64,000 bases of DNA, from NCBI RefSeq assembly GCF_017876165.1, contig NZ_JAGINQ010000026.1, positions 1-64,000 of the forward strand, given 5' to 3'. The translations under genes were made by a program, and so were the position numbers. Source of the stretch: Azospirillum soli (lineage in GTDB: Bacteria > Pseudomonadota > Alphaproteobacteria > Azospirillales > Azospirillaceae). The notes under the pieces were generated by a model. That model was not told where the DNA came from. It saw only the letters and a list, made by a program, of their open reading frames with translations, and made no database searches. This document shows positions 25,308 to 33,429 of this stretch, piece after piece (the first letter of the stretch is position 1; every line of letters begins with the position of its first letter).

Positions 25308-25514
25308 CGCCGGAGCTTAGACCGCCGGCCCCGCCGGATCGGCCATGTGCCGGTGGTCCCCCTCCGGCGTGTCGGGTCTTGCACGGTGCAAGACATCGGC
25401 TGTCCCGCTTACCCTTGCACGGTGCAAGACCGTGGCCTCCACCAGGCTGGACGACGGCTTACCCAAAAGTGTCAATCGGCTTCGGGCTCAGACCCTGGAT
25501 CGGCGTTCAACATT

Positions 25515-26398
25515 GGCTCTGACGCAGTTTTGGTGATGTTGCGTGTCGGCAAACGTTGGTTTCTCAAAAGGAATCAATGTCATGCCCCAACCTCTCCGAC
25601 CAGCGGCCCTCGTGCCGCGTGGCTTCGTCGTAGATGGGACCGCCGATGACGGCGCCCGCACACGGATCACCGTACGACACGCAAGCCCGAGCAGCCCCCG
25701 TGACCGGGATGCGGGACTCCGTCGAGCCGGGTGCACAGTCGCTATCGCAGGCACCTTGCGGGTCCGCCGACATGGCAGTCTACGCTTCGTGCCACCGACG
25801 GTCGTCGGGGTCCTGGAGGTGCATCTGGCGTGGTTCGACGCGCAATGGGTGGCCGGCCAGCGGAATGGCGCCGCGCTGTGGCGCCAGCTCAAAAAACGGC
25901 TTCCGCGGCAGCCTTCGGGGCGGCGGCGAGTGGGCGACGCGACGTCGGCGGGCGGAGCCGGCGGATCGCCGAGCGTTGAGCCAAACCCCGTCGGCACGCA
26001 CCATCGCGCGCTTGATGACCATTGACCGGGACGAGCTGAGCAAAGCCGAGACCGTCGTTGTTGCGGCAACCGAAGGTGGCGTGCCGCGGCTGGCCGAGGC
26101 TCGGGAGATCATTGCCGGCTTCCAGGCGATGATCCGCAAGAAGACGCTGGCCGATCTCGATCCGTGGTTGGTTCGCGCCCGCTCGAGCCTGGTTGCCTCC
26201 TTCGCCAACGGCGTTATGAAGGATCTGGCGGCGGTCACCGCCGCGATCACTTCGCCCTGGTCCAACGGCCAAACCGAGGGACAGATCACCAAGCTCAAAC
26301 TCGTGAAACGCCAGATGTACGGCCGCGGAAAGCTCGATCTCCTTCAGGCGCGTCGTCGGCTTCACGTGACCGGCCACCAGCAAAACTGCGTCAGAGCC
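25515..26398 (+). mobile_element. Internally deleted ISL3-type insertion element
   Basis: The ends are a 24-base terminal repeat: GGCTCTGACGCAGTTTTG at 25515-25532 and its inverted copy ending CAAAACTGCGTCAGAGCC at 26398, with only a few differences further in. Between them are pieces of an ISL3-family transposase. At 884 bases the element is shorter than the family's usual size of about 1.3 kb or more, so an internal segment is missing. The flanking eight bases (TCAACATT and AAAATTAC) do not match, so no target duplication is visible. Confidence 0.75.
25582..26377 (+). pseudogene. ISL3 family transposase pseudogene
   Basis: The N-terminal piece (MPQPLRPAALVPRGFVVDG, then an HSRYRRHLAGPP stretch in another frame) corresponds to the zinc-ribbon part of ISL3 transposases. 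After a missing middle, HLAWFDAQWVAGQRNGAALW is read in one frame and then EWATRRRRAE...TPSARTIARLMTIDRDEL in another, so a frameshift lies near 25890. The C-terminal part ends with PWSNGQTEGQITKLKLVKRQ, the conserved catalytic-domain tail with the last acidic residue. The gene cannot make a working transposase, but the intact ends could still be moved by one supplied in trans. Confidence 0.8.
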
Positions 26399-26580
26399 AA
26401 AATTACATCCCTAACAGAAAGAGATTTTCGCGCTACAGCATGTACACAAGGGCCTATCCTGCGTGGAATGGACGTTATGGAAACCGCCAGAGCAAAAGGG
26501 GATAAACAATCTCCGATGGTAAACGGCGCCTATGATCGGGATGTCGTGCCTGCTGGGAAGGCCCCCGGTTTCCTTTCGTT

Positions 26581-27525
26581 CTATGCCGTGGCTGGGCTGT
26601 CCTCCTGGTCGATCATCCCCTGCTCGCGAGCCCGGTCGAGCAGACCCTTGACGCTCGACGGCCCCCAGGTCTTCGCGCCGGTCGCCGTGCGGACCCCCTG
26701 ACGTTCCAGTTGGCGGCCAATGCGGGCCAAGGTGGGCTTGTCGCCCTCGGCGGCGTTGTGGATGGTCGCCACCAGTTCCACCAGACGCGCGGTCTGCGCC
26801 ACCGCCTTCTTGGAGCGGCGCGGGGCGGCCTTCAGCAAACCGGGATCGGCCAAGCCGTCGGCGACCAGACGCCGCACCGCGCGGATCAGCGCGTCGCGCG
26901 TCCACGGCGCCGGGTTGTCGCCCGGGCGCTTCTTCACTGCGGTGTTGAGGACGTCCACGACACGGTCCCAGGGGTGGTCCGGCCGCAGGCGCTGCACGAT
27001 GGGCAGGAACGCGTCGGCGCCGGCGATGATCCGCTCGCTCAGGCGATCATCACGAGCCCGGGCGACGCGACGGCGGGCGAGCGGGTCTTTGGCGATCAGG
27101 CCGGGGTTGCCCGGCTTCTTGCCGATCGCCTTGGCGGCCCGCACCCCGGCCTTGGTGCGCTCGCGGATCAGGGAGCGTTCGAACTCCGCCACCGCGCCGA
27201 GGATCTGCAGGGTGAACTTGCCTTGCGGGCTGCCGGTGTCGATCGGATCGCCGAGTGATTTGAAGACGACGCCCTTGCGCTCCAGGGTGTCGATCACGTC
27301 GAGCAGATGCGCGAGCGAGCGGGCCAGACGGTCGATGCGCACGACAACCAGGGTGTCGCCCTTCCGGACCCGGTTCAGCACGGCCTTGAGCTGCGGGCGC
27401 TCGCGGTCGGCACCCGAGGCGTTCTCCCGGAAGATCTCGGTGCAGCCGAATTTCTTCAGGTCGAGGATCTGCACCTCGGTCGACTGATCCTCGGTGGACA
27501 CGCGCGCGTACCCGACGATGGCCAT
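26581..27525 (-). CDS. Serine site-specific recombinase (resolvase/invertase family)
   Basis: The 314-residue enzyme has a resolvase catalytic domain: MAIVGYARVSTEDQSTEVQI with the nucleophile serine at residue 10, then VVRIDRLARSLAHLL, whose arginines belong to the active site, and GAVAEFERSLIRERTKAGV leading into the long E helix. About 170 residues follow, ending with a helix-turn-helix-like GRQLERQGVRTATGAKTWGP. It is longer than Tn3-type resolvases (about 185 residues) and shorter than large integrases. On a plasmid, such enzymes resolve multimers or invert DNA. ATG 27525 is chosen because the resolvase fold begins exactly there. Confidence 0.88.
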   Translation of the reverse strand: MAIVGYARVSTEDQSTEVQILDLKKFGCTEIFRENASGADRERPQLKAVLNRVRKGDTLVVVRIDRLARSLAHLLDVIDTLERKGVVFKSLGDPIDTGSPQGKFTLQILGAVAEFERSLIRERTKAGVRAAKAIGKKPGNPGLIAKDPLARRRVARARDDRLSERIIAGADAFLPIVQRLRPDHPWDRVVDVLNTAVKKRPGDNPAPWTRDALIRAVRRLVADGLADPGLLKAAPRRSKKAVAQTARLVELVATIHNAAEGDKPTLARIGRQLERQGVRTATGAKTWGPSSVKGLLDRAREQGMIDQEDSPATA

Positions 27526-27631
27526 GCCCCTGCCCTTCTTGTGCGGTCTCGCCCGGGGTTCGGCCGCAGCACGGCCCCACCGTGCGCAGTATCGCCGGAC
27601 CGGCCGAATTTTCAAGCCTTGCGCAGACTAT

Positions 27632-27707
27632 CAACCGTCCGGTTGCAAACCAGCGCAAAAGATTTTACCGCTCTCGCGTTCGCCTACAACCGTCCGTTTG
27701 GCAAAAT
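27632..27707. promoter_or_regulatory. Candidate recombination (res) site upstream of the recombinase
   Basis: CAACCGTCCGGTTGCAAA at 27632-27649, whose first 14 bases are a palindrome with a two-base spacer, is repeated as CAACCGTCCGTTTGGCAAAA at 27688-27707, 56 bases further on. Paired dyads of this size just upstream of a serine recombinase gene fit the subsites of a res locus and an autoregulatory operator. Binding is not shown. Confidence 0.45.
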
Positions 27708-27916
27708 ATCTGTGCGTCGTGGGCCAGCGGGCGCTTCGCTGATCGACCGGAGCCGTCAGCCAGCACGAGACAAGATGCCAAGCGGCGCCGGCCTCTCCCA
27801 CCGGCGGGACATCAGGCAATGAACGCCTCCCCGGCGGGCCGCGTCTTGATCTGCCTTCCTGAAAGAACCTCGGCTTTTCAACAAGATGGGTGATTCCCCG
27901 CGCCCCGACGGGGAGC

Positions 27917-28013
27917 TTTTCGCATGAACCGCCCACATTTCGCACGATCCGGTCTGCAAAACGGGAGCTGGCGGGACGTCGAAGCCCTTGGAATCCGGCT
28001 TTTCGCACGAACC
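27917..28013. repeat. Three TTTCGCAYGAWCC repeats
   Basis: TTTTCGCATGAACC (27917-27930), ATTTCGCACGATCC (27937-27950) and TTTTCGCACGAACC (28000-28013) are direct repeats in the 630-base spacer between the recombinase and the ABC exporter. They look like iterons or operators; no replication gene reads directly from them. Nothing else recognisable is in this spacer apart from the res-like site and a TTCATGAATTG motif at 28151. Confidence 0.5.
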
Positions 28014-28252
28014 ACCCGACGACAACAACGGAGGGCTTAAAGGGGTGATCGCCCCGCCCGTAAGGCCACCCGATGTTTCCACCCCACTGACAGAAGTCTT
28101 ACCAGCGTTTACTATCATCGGGCGCCCAGCGGGGGGCTTCATGGCATAAATTCATGAATTGTCCTGGTGGCGGACGCCCCCATCGACTAAGGCCCTGTCA
28201 ATCCCCGAACCAACGAAAAGGCCGGCACCCGCCGGAGCCGGAACCCGCCCCC

Positions 28253-30058
28253 GTGATATCGCCAAAAGCCATCCGCTACACCGACCTTGCCGGCGGTGCC
28301 GTCCCGTCGTCTCCGTGGCGCTTTTTGTGGATGTTCGTCCGGCACCGTTTTTGGGGGCGGACCCTGCTGATGAATCTGACGGCGGCCGGAGGCATCGGGC
28401 TGATGGGGATGGAGCCGGTCGCGCTGAAGGCCCTGGTGGATGCGATCGCGGCGGGTGGAGGGCAGGGAAACGGGTGGAGTTCGGGCGTTCTGGGCTGGTT
28501 CCTGGCGCTGGGCGGTCTGTGGATCGGGTCGGCGCTGTTCAACCGGGCGCGCGAGATCGTCGATCTGAACACCGCGCCGGCCATGCGCTACGAGATCCAG
28601 TTCTACCTCTTCACCTATCTGGCCGAACACGCGCCGCGCTATTTCCAGGACAGCTTCGCCGGCAAGCTGGGACAAAAGGTCAAACAGGCGGGGCAGAGCG
28701 CGCTCCAACTGATGGAGGTGCTGACCAACGACGTCATCCGGATCGTGCTGATCCTGGGCATCAGCCTCGCCCTGCTGTCGTCCGCCAACCCCTTCTTCGC
28801 GGTGCTGCTGGTCGGCTGGACGGTGGCGCAGCTCTGCGTCTCGGCGCTGCTGGCGCGCCGCTGCCTCGCCCTGTCGCACGCCTTCTCGGAGGAGGTCGCC
28901 GCGTCCTCCGGCCACATGGTGGACGTCATCGCCAACATCGAGCTGGTGCGCGCCTTCGGCCGCCGCCTGCACGAGCATGGCCTGCTGTCCGACGCGCTGA
29001 TGGGAGAATGCGCGCGGTCGAAGGAACTGCGCTGGTTCCTGGTGAAGATGTGGCTGGTGCTGTTCAACGCCCTGCTGGTCTTCCAGATCACCCTGATCGG
29101 CATCGCGGTGAACGAGGCGACGGCCGGGCGCATGACGGTCGGCGATTTCGCCATGGTCTTTTCGCTGGCCAGCATCGTCGGGTTCAACGTGTGGAATCTC
29201 TCGACGCGCATGCTCCATTTCTTCGAGCATCTCGGCATCCTGTCGGGGGCGCTCCACACCATCCTGCGGCCGCACGAGATCACCGACCGGCCCGCCGCCC
29301 CGGCCCTGGAGGTGCGCGGTGGCGGCATCGCGTTCCGGGGCGTGTCCTTCGCCCACGCCGACGGGACGCCGGTGTTCGAGAAACTGGACCTGACCATCGC
29401 ACCGGGCGAGCGGGTCGCCCTGGTCGGGCCGTCGGGGGCGGGGAAGAGCACGCTGGTCAAGCTGCTGCGCCGGCAGTTCGAGCCCCAGGGCGGGCACATC
29501 GAGATCGATGGGCAGAACATCGCGGGCGTCACGTGGGACTCGCTCAACCACGCCATCGCCGAGGTGCCGCAGTCCCCCGCCCTGTTCCACCGGACGATCC
29601 GCGAGAACATCGCCTACGCCCGGCCGGACGCGACTGAAGCGGCAATCCTGGCAGCCTCCCGCAAGGCGCACGGACACGACTTCATCACGCGCCGGCCCGA
29701 GGGGTACGAGGCGGTGGTGGGCGAACAGGGGATCCGGCTGTCCGGCGGCGAACGGCAGAGAATCGCCATCGCCCGCGCCTTCCTGAAGGACGCCCCGATC
29801 CTGGTGCTGGACGAGGCGACCTCCGCGCTCGACTCCGCGACCGAGCGTCTGATCCAGGACGCCCTGTGGGAGCTGTTCCAGGGCCGCACGGTGATCGCCA
29901 TCGCCCACCGGCTGTCCACCATCACCGGCATGGACCGCATCCTCTATCTGGAAGAGGGGCGGATCCTGGAGGCGGGAAGCCACGACGCGCTGCTGGTCCA
30001 GGACGGCCGGTACGCGGCCCTGTGGCGGCGGCAGGTCGGTGGATTCCTTCCCGATTGA
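28253..30058 (+). CDS. ABC exporter with fused membrane and ATPase domains
   Basis: This half-transporter of about 601 residues has an N-terminal membrane domain with about six helices and a C-terminal ATPase with Walker A GPSGAGKST (starting near residue 392), Q-loop VPQSPALFHRT, signature LSGGERQRIAIA, Walker B ILVLDEATSALD and switch AHRLSTI. It would dimerise and export lipids, peptides or drugs. I give GTG 28253 as the start because the upstream frame from ATG 28154 is low-complexity and lacks helices, but the choice is uncertain. The gene sits between the recombinase and the replication origin and may be cargo of the plasmid. Confidence 0.85.
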   Translation: MISPKAIRYTDLAGGAVPSSPWRFLWMFVRHRFWGRTLLMNLTAAGGIGLMGMEPVALKALVDAIAAGGGQGNGWSSGVLGWFLALGGLWIGSALFNRAREIVDLNTAPAMRYEIQFYLFTYLAEHAPRYFQDSFAGKLGQKVKQAGQSALQLMEVLTNDVIRIVLILGISLALLSSANPFFAVLLVGWTVAQLCVSALLARRCLALSHAFSEEVAASSGHMVDVIANIELVRAFGRRLHEHGLLSDALMGECARSKELRWFLVKMWLVLFNALLVFQITLIGIAVNEATAGRMTVGDFAMVFSLASIVGFNVWNLSTRMLHFFEHLGILSGALHTILRPHEITDRPAAPALEVRGGGIAFRGVSFAHADGTPVFEKLDLTIAPGERVALVGPSGAGKSTLVKLLRRQFEPQGGHIEIDGQNIAGVTWDSLNHAIAEVPQSPALFHRTIRENIAYARPDATEAAILAASRKAHGHDFITRRPEGYEAVVGEQGIRLSGGERQRIAIARAFLKDAPILVLDEATSALDSATERLIQDALWELFQGRTVIAIAHRLSTITGMDRILYLEEGRILEAGSHDALLVQDGRYAALWRRQVGGFLPD

Positions 30059-30110
30059 AGCACCGGATCCGGCGCCCGTGAGAGAGTCCGAGTCGGCCTG
30101 AAAATGGCGT

Positions 30111-30385
30111 GGTCGGTAGATTCCCACCCTCCTCCGGCCCCGGCCCCAGGGGTGCTGAAGGGGTGCTGGAGGTCGGCAGATTCCCTGGGATAATGACCGC
30201 CAGAGGCCTACCCCTTTGGGAATCTACCGACCGGCGGTGGGAGTCTGCCGACCGGGACTCGGAACGACTCGTCTTTTCCCAGGGAATCTGCCGACCATAC
30301 AAATAGAAGATCTAGTAACTTCAAATAGCTTGGTCGGCAGATTCCCAAGTTTCGCCAGAAGAGCTTAGCGGTCGGCAGATTCCCA
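30111..30385. other. Iteron-type plasmid replication origin
   Basis: Seven copies of GGTCGGYAGATTCCC(A) occur upstream of repA: direct at 30111-30126, 30171-30185, 30332-30347 and 30370-30385, and inverted at 30217-30232, 30238-30253 (one change) and 30282-30296. A short A/T-rich run between about 30297 and 30331 is the likely melting region. RepA proteins bind such iterons to open the origin and control copy number. The copy touching 30385 lies just before the repA start, so RepA probably represses itself. Confidence 0.9.
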
Positions 30386-30422
30386 ATTGACCCTTTTGCG
30401 GGTTCGAGTTGTTAATCGGGTC

Positions 30423-31349
30423 ATGTTGGACATTCGGACGCTCCTGCTGACCCACGGCCTCGACGAAGCACGACGCCTTGTCACCGACAAGCGCGAACGC
30501 CAGCGGCTGGAGATCGCCGCCGCGATGATGGCCGAAGGGGACGACAATCTCGGCATCTGCCACGCGGGTTTCGCGCTGACCTCCCTGCCCCACAAGGACA
30601 CGCAGGAAACGGTGTGGCGCCGCGACGGCCACCGGGTAACGCTGCTGGTCGAAAGCGGGCTCGACCGGGCGGCCAAGCCGATCGGCATTCCGTACGGGTC
30701 GAAAGCCCGGATGATCCTGATCTATCTGCAGACACAGGCCGTGCGCACGCAGTCGCGCGAGGTCGAGCTTGGCCGGTCGATGAAGGCGTGGCTGACCGCC
30801 ATGGGCATGTCGAACACCGGCGGCGCCACCTACAAGGTGGTGACTGAGCAGGCCAAGAGGATCGGCGCCTGCCGCTTGACCTTCTTCACCACGACCAACG
30901 GCGGGGAATTGCGCACCAACGGCGCCTTCGTCGATCAGGAGTTCTCGCTGGCCGGGACCATGAACGAGGACCAGCCGATGCTCTGGCAAGAGTGCGTGCG
31001 GCTGAACGAGGCCTTCTACCGTTCGCTGATCGATCACCCGGTGCCGGTGTCGGAAACCGCGCTCCGCCACATCGGCAACAAGAGCCTGGCCATCGACGTC
31101 TATGTCTGGGCCGCCTACCGGCTGCACGCCCTGCAGAAGCCGACCCCGATCTCCTGGGCGGCGCTGTATGGGCAGTTCGGCGCGGGCTTCACGCTGCTGA
31201 AGCACTTCAAGCCAGCCTTCCAGGACGCGCTGCGCGACGCGCTCGCCGCCTATCCGGACGCCCGGATCGAGGTGGACGAAGCCGGCTTGATCCTGCACCC
31301 GAGCCGTCCGCCGATTGCCAAATCCTCCGACCGTCTGGGCCTGAACTGA
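30423..31349 (+). CDS. repA: Plasmid replication initiator RepA
   Basis: The 308-residue protein resembles the RepA family of alphaproteobacterial plasmids. It has a middle segment GLDRAAKPIGIPYGSKARMI and TGGATYKVVTEQAKRIGACR, and a C-terminal half with VSETALRHIGNKSLAIDVYV and ISWAALYGQFGAGFTLLKHF that looks like a winged-helix DNA-binding domain. It is flanked on both sides by 15-16 base iterons, which it should bind to start replication. ATG 30423 is used; a TTG at 30387 is in frame but abuts an iteron. The gene stands alone on the plus strand, with the partition genes convergent to it. Confidence 0.88.
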   Translation: MLDIRTLLLTHGLDEARRLVTDKRERQRLEIAAAMMAEGDDNLGICHAGFALTSLPHKDTQETVWRRDGHRVTLLVESGLDRAAKPIGIPYGSKARMILIYLQTQAVRTQSREVELGRSMKAWLTAMGMSNTGGATYKVVTEQAKRIGACRLTFFTTTNGGELRTNGAFVDQEFSLAGTMNEDQPMLWQECVRLNEAFYRSLIDHPVPVSETALRHIGNKSLAIDVYVWAAYRLHALQKPTPISWAALYGQFGAGFTLLKHFKPAFQDALRDALAAYPDARIEVDEAGLILHPSRPPIAKSSDRLGLN

Positions 31350-31369
31350 CCCAACGGAACGGGTGGTTT

Positions 31370-31385
31370 GGGAATCTACCGACCG
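31370..31385 (-). repeat. Eighth iteron, downstream of repA
   Basis: TGGGAATCTACCGACC is an inverted copy of the origin iteron placed 21 bases past the repA stop. It could take part in handcuffing or in termination control. Confidence 0.85.
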
Positions 31386-31478
31386 CCCCCTGCCCGTCCG
31401 ATCCGGGAATGGGATCGGACGGCACTTCATGATTTCATGGATTGATCTGGTGGCCTGCCCTCATGGGATGGAACGGGA

Positions 31479-31871
31479 TCAGCGTCGGCGCAGATCCTGA
31501 AGGTCGATGTCGTCCACGCGGAAGCCAGCGGCGCGCAGAGCCCGCATGACGATGACCTTCTGAGCGGTACCCTCGCGCGCGGCGGCGTTGCGCAGTTCCT
31601 CGATCAGGTAATCGGGGAACATGGCCTGCCAAGGCTTGGTCGGAGCCGGGCGCACGACCATGGCCGGGGCGGCGGCGGGAGTGGGAACAGGGGGGGGCGG
31701 CTCCACCGGAGCAGCCGGCACCACGACCGGTGAAGCGGCAACAGAGGCGGCCGGAGGCGGCTGGGTTGTTTCCGTGGGGATGAAACCGCGGCTCAAGCCA
31801 TAGGCGCGGATGCGCGCGAGATCGTCGTCACCGCTGAGGCCGGCGAGAGGCGGACGGTCCTTCTTGCTCAT
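31479..31871 (-). CDS. Small ParB-like partner with C-terminal DNA-binding segment
   Basis: The 130-residue protein has a charged N-terminus, a Pro/Ala-rich spacer of about 45 residues, and a C-terminal segment FPDYLIEELRNAAAREGTAQ followed by KVIVMRALRAAGFRVDDIDL that reads as a ribbon-helix-helix-type fold. Small RHH proteins partner with ParA in many plasmid partition cassettes, binding the centromere and repressing the operon. It follows parA on the same strand at about 100 bases, with the TCATGATTTTCTG repeats between them. The assignment as partition protein rests on position and fold only. Confidence 0.55.
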   Translation of the reverse strand: MSKKDRPPLAGLSGDDDLARIRAYGLSRGFIPTETTQPPPAASVAASPVVVPAAPVEPPPPVPTPAAAPAMVVRPAPTKPWQAMFPDYLIEELRNAAAREGTAQKVIVMRALRAAGFRVDDIDLQDLRRR

Positions 31872-31976
31872 CTCATGATCTCGTGAAATCGCGGGGAATC
31901 AACGGCTTGACGCTTTTTCATGATTTTCTGTCATGAAAAAAAACCATGATGACAGGCCCTGTTGCCGTGTCATGAA
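31872..31976. repeat. Partition-site candidate between parA and its partner
   Basis: TCATGATCTCGTGAAATC (31873-31890) and the dyad TCATGATTTTCTGTCATGA (31918-31936) are followed by CCATGATGACA and TCATGAAG. The same element, CATGATTTTCTGATGTCATG, occurs at 32763-32782 on the other side of parA, and a simpler TTCATGATTTCATGG occurs at 31428-31442. Repeats of this kind beside parA commonly form the centromere bound by the partner protein. Confidence 0.6.
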
Positions 31977-32665
31977 GCCATGCTGGCGGGGCCACGGGCG
32001 ACCAGCGGGTTGACCGGGGCGGCGGCGACGAAGCTGACGAACTCGTCCGTCAGGGTGCGGACGTTGATGTCGGCGTTGCTGTCCGGATCGATCTCGCCGG
32101 GGCCACGGCCGGTGTAGGTCATCTCCTTCACAAGCGACCGTTCGATCAGCTGGGTGGAGAAGACCGGCACGCCCTGCTCCGCCAGCAGGCCCCGCGCGTG
32201 GTGGTCCACCCGCGACTGGATGGCTGCCTGGGTGCGGACGATAACGATGCCGCAGGACGGCGTGTGGCGCAGCACGCCGACGCTGTCGGACACCACCTTG
32301 TAGGTGCGCACCGTCTCCTTGATGTCCATGTAGGACTGCTGCGTCGGGATCAGCACCACGTCGCTGACGCTGAAGGCGTAGAGCATGGTCAGGTTGCCGA
32401 AGCCGGCGAGGTCGATCAGCGTGTAGTCGTAACTGGGCGCGTGGGCTTGGACGGTCTGGCGGACGTTCGCCTCGGTGATCTCGTCCATCGCGGTCACGCC
32501 GGCGTCGCCGCGCCGCGCCGTCCATTCGGCCAGATGCCGGTTGGGGTCGCAGTCGAGCAGCAGGACGCTCTTGCCCCGGCGGCGCAGGTCGGACGCCAGC
32601 GACATCACAAGGCTCGTCTTGCCCACGCCGCCCTTGGTCGAGGCGAAGCTGGCTACGGCGGTCAT
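31970..32665 (-). CDS. parA: ParA-type partition ATPase
   Basis: The 231-residue protein is a Walker-type P-loop ATPase of the ParA/MinD class. STKGGVGKTS (about residues 9-18) holds the deviant Walker A with its signature lysine, SVLLLDCDPNRHLAEW is Walker A', and YDYTLIDLAGFGNLT is Walker B. It lacks an N-terminal helix-turn-helix, like short type Ib ParA proteins. ATG 32665 has GGGAG at a suitable distance; the longer frame upstream has no support. It should segregate the plasmid together with the small partner gene downstream. Confidence 0.9.
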   Translation of the reverse strand: MTAVASFASTKGGVGKTSLVMSLASDLRRRGKSVLLLDCDPNRHLAEWTARRGDAGVTAMDEITEANVRQTVQAHAPSYDYTLIDLAGFGNLTMLYAFSVSDVVLIPTQQSYMDIKETVRTYKVVSDSVGVLRHTPSCGIVIVRTQAAIQSRVDHHARGLLAEQGVPVFSTQLIERSLVKEMTYTGRGPGEIDPDSNADINVRTLTDEFVSFVAAAPVNPLVARGPASMAS

Positions 32666-32762
32666 GGCGGCGTCTCCCGATGCGATGGGTGGCAATATGG
32701 CAAGGCCTGAGGTTGTGCCGCCCTCACTAACACGCAATGGACGCGAGGAAAAGAGACGATGC

Positions 32763-32815
32763 CATGATTTTCTGATGTCATGGTAAAAAAGCATGATCAT
32801 AAACCATGAAATGAT
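32763..32815. repeat. Upstream partition-site repeats
   Basis: CATGATTTTCTGATGTCATG (32763-32782) is followed by GCATGATCAT and CCATGAAATGATTT. It lies about 100 bases upstream of the parA start and matches the element downstream of parA. The rest of the spacer to 33214 shows no gene. Confidence 0.55.
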
Positions 32816-33214
32816 TTGCTATGCCTTCATTATACAGAGCGCTGAATGAGACTGGTGAGGCCGGCATGGACCAGAAACTTGAGCAGGCGGTTTGGCCGGG
32901 AAAGCGGTCCGGCAACGCCGTGCTGGGCGTAACACAGGAGGCGAGGGGCCTCTCCCCTGCGTCACGCCCATAGCAATCAGGCACGGCTTGGCTCGGGGGA
33001 GCACTATAGAGCGAAGATGGCTCGCCCGCACATTACATCTTCGCAATGCTTGTTTTTATCACCGGCAAAGCCCCAGGGTCGATAGTGGGAAATGGTAGCT
33101 CGGTCGGAGGGCAGGGCGTTGAAAGCAAGAGAGGAGGCGGGAAGCCTCCTCTCTTGAGCGGCGATGGGTGATCGGTCTGGCTCCCCGATCATGGATCGCC
33201 ACCGTTTGACCGTT

Positions 33215-33327
33215 AAAGCGGATATCGATCCGCTTTGGACCGCGACGGCGGTCCCGGCCGCACGTGCGGCCGAAGCCTGGCCAGCGAATGAGGCCATATG
33301 AATCTAAAGCGAATGCAAATTCGCTTT
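33215..33327. repeat. Hairpin-ended composite repeat, copy A
   Basis: One end is the dyad AAAGCGGAT-ATCG-ATCCGCTTT (33215-33236) and the other is AAAGCGAAT-GCAA-ATTCGCTTT (33306-33327). Between them are GGACCGCGACGGCGGTCC, GGCCGCACGTGCGGCC and GAGGCCATATGAATCT. The same order, inverted, makes copy B at 46.6 kb. It lies about 100 bases past the end of gmhA. Confidence 0.85.
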
Positions 33328-33429
33328 AGGTACGGCCAGTCTTCCCATTGGCCGGCGCCGCACCGGGTTCCGTCGGTCTGGCTTTTCGCGACGAAGTGAG
33401 TGGCGGAAGCGGGCTCCGGCAAAGGGCGG

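Larger units (their letters stand above)
23774..25428. repeat. Six TTGCACGGTGCAA palindromes around the mobilisation-like gene
   Basis: Perfect or near-perfect copies occur at 23774-23784 (TGCACCGTGCA core), 23974-23986 (TTGCACCGTGCAA), 24209-24223 and 25378-25392 and 25414-25428 (CTTGCACGGTGCAAG), and 24976-24988 (TTGCACGGCGCAA). A one-mismatch copy lies far away at 38866-38878. Each is a 13-15 base dyad, as expected for a dimeric DNA-binding protein. All close copies are inside 1.7 kb, flanking one gene, so they may be operators, centromere-like sites or repeat-type origin elements. Confidence 0.8.

Noticed and set aside
28187..30127. 646-residue open frame opposite the ABC exporter
   Set aside because: It is antisense to Walker A, signature and Walker B motifs; the composition is that of a shadow frame.
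30111..30385. CRISPR array
   Set aside because: The repeats are 15-16 bases, occur in both orientations and have unequal spacing; they fit iterons and no cas gene is present.
30387..30422. TTG start that would lengthen RepA by 12 residues
   Set aside because: It directly follows an iteron, has no ribosome binding site and adds residues without family support; ATG 30423 is simpler.
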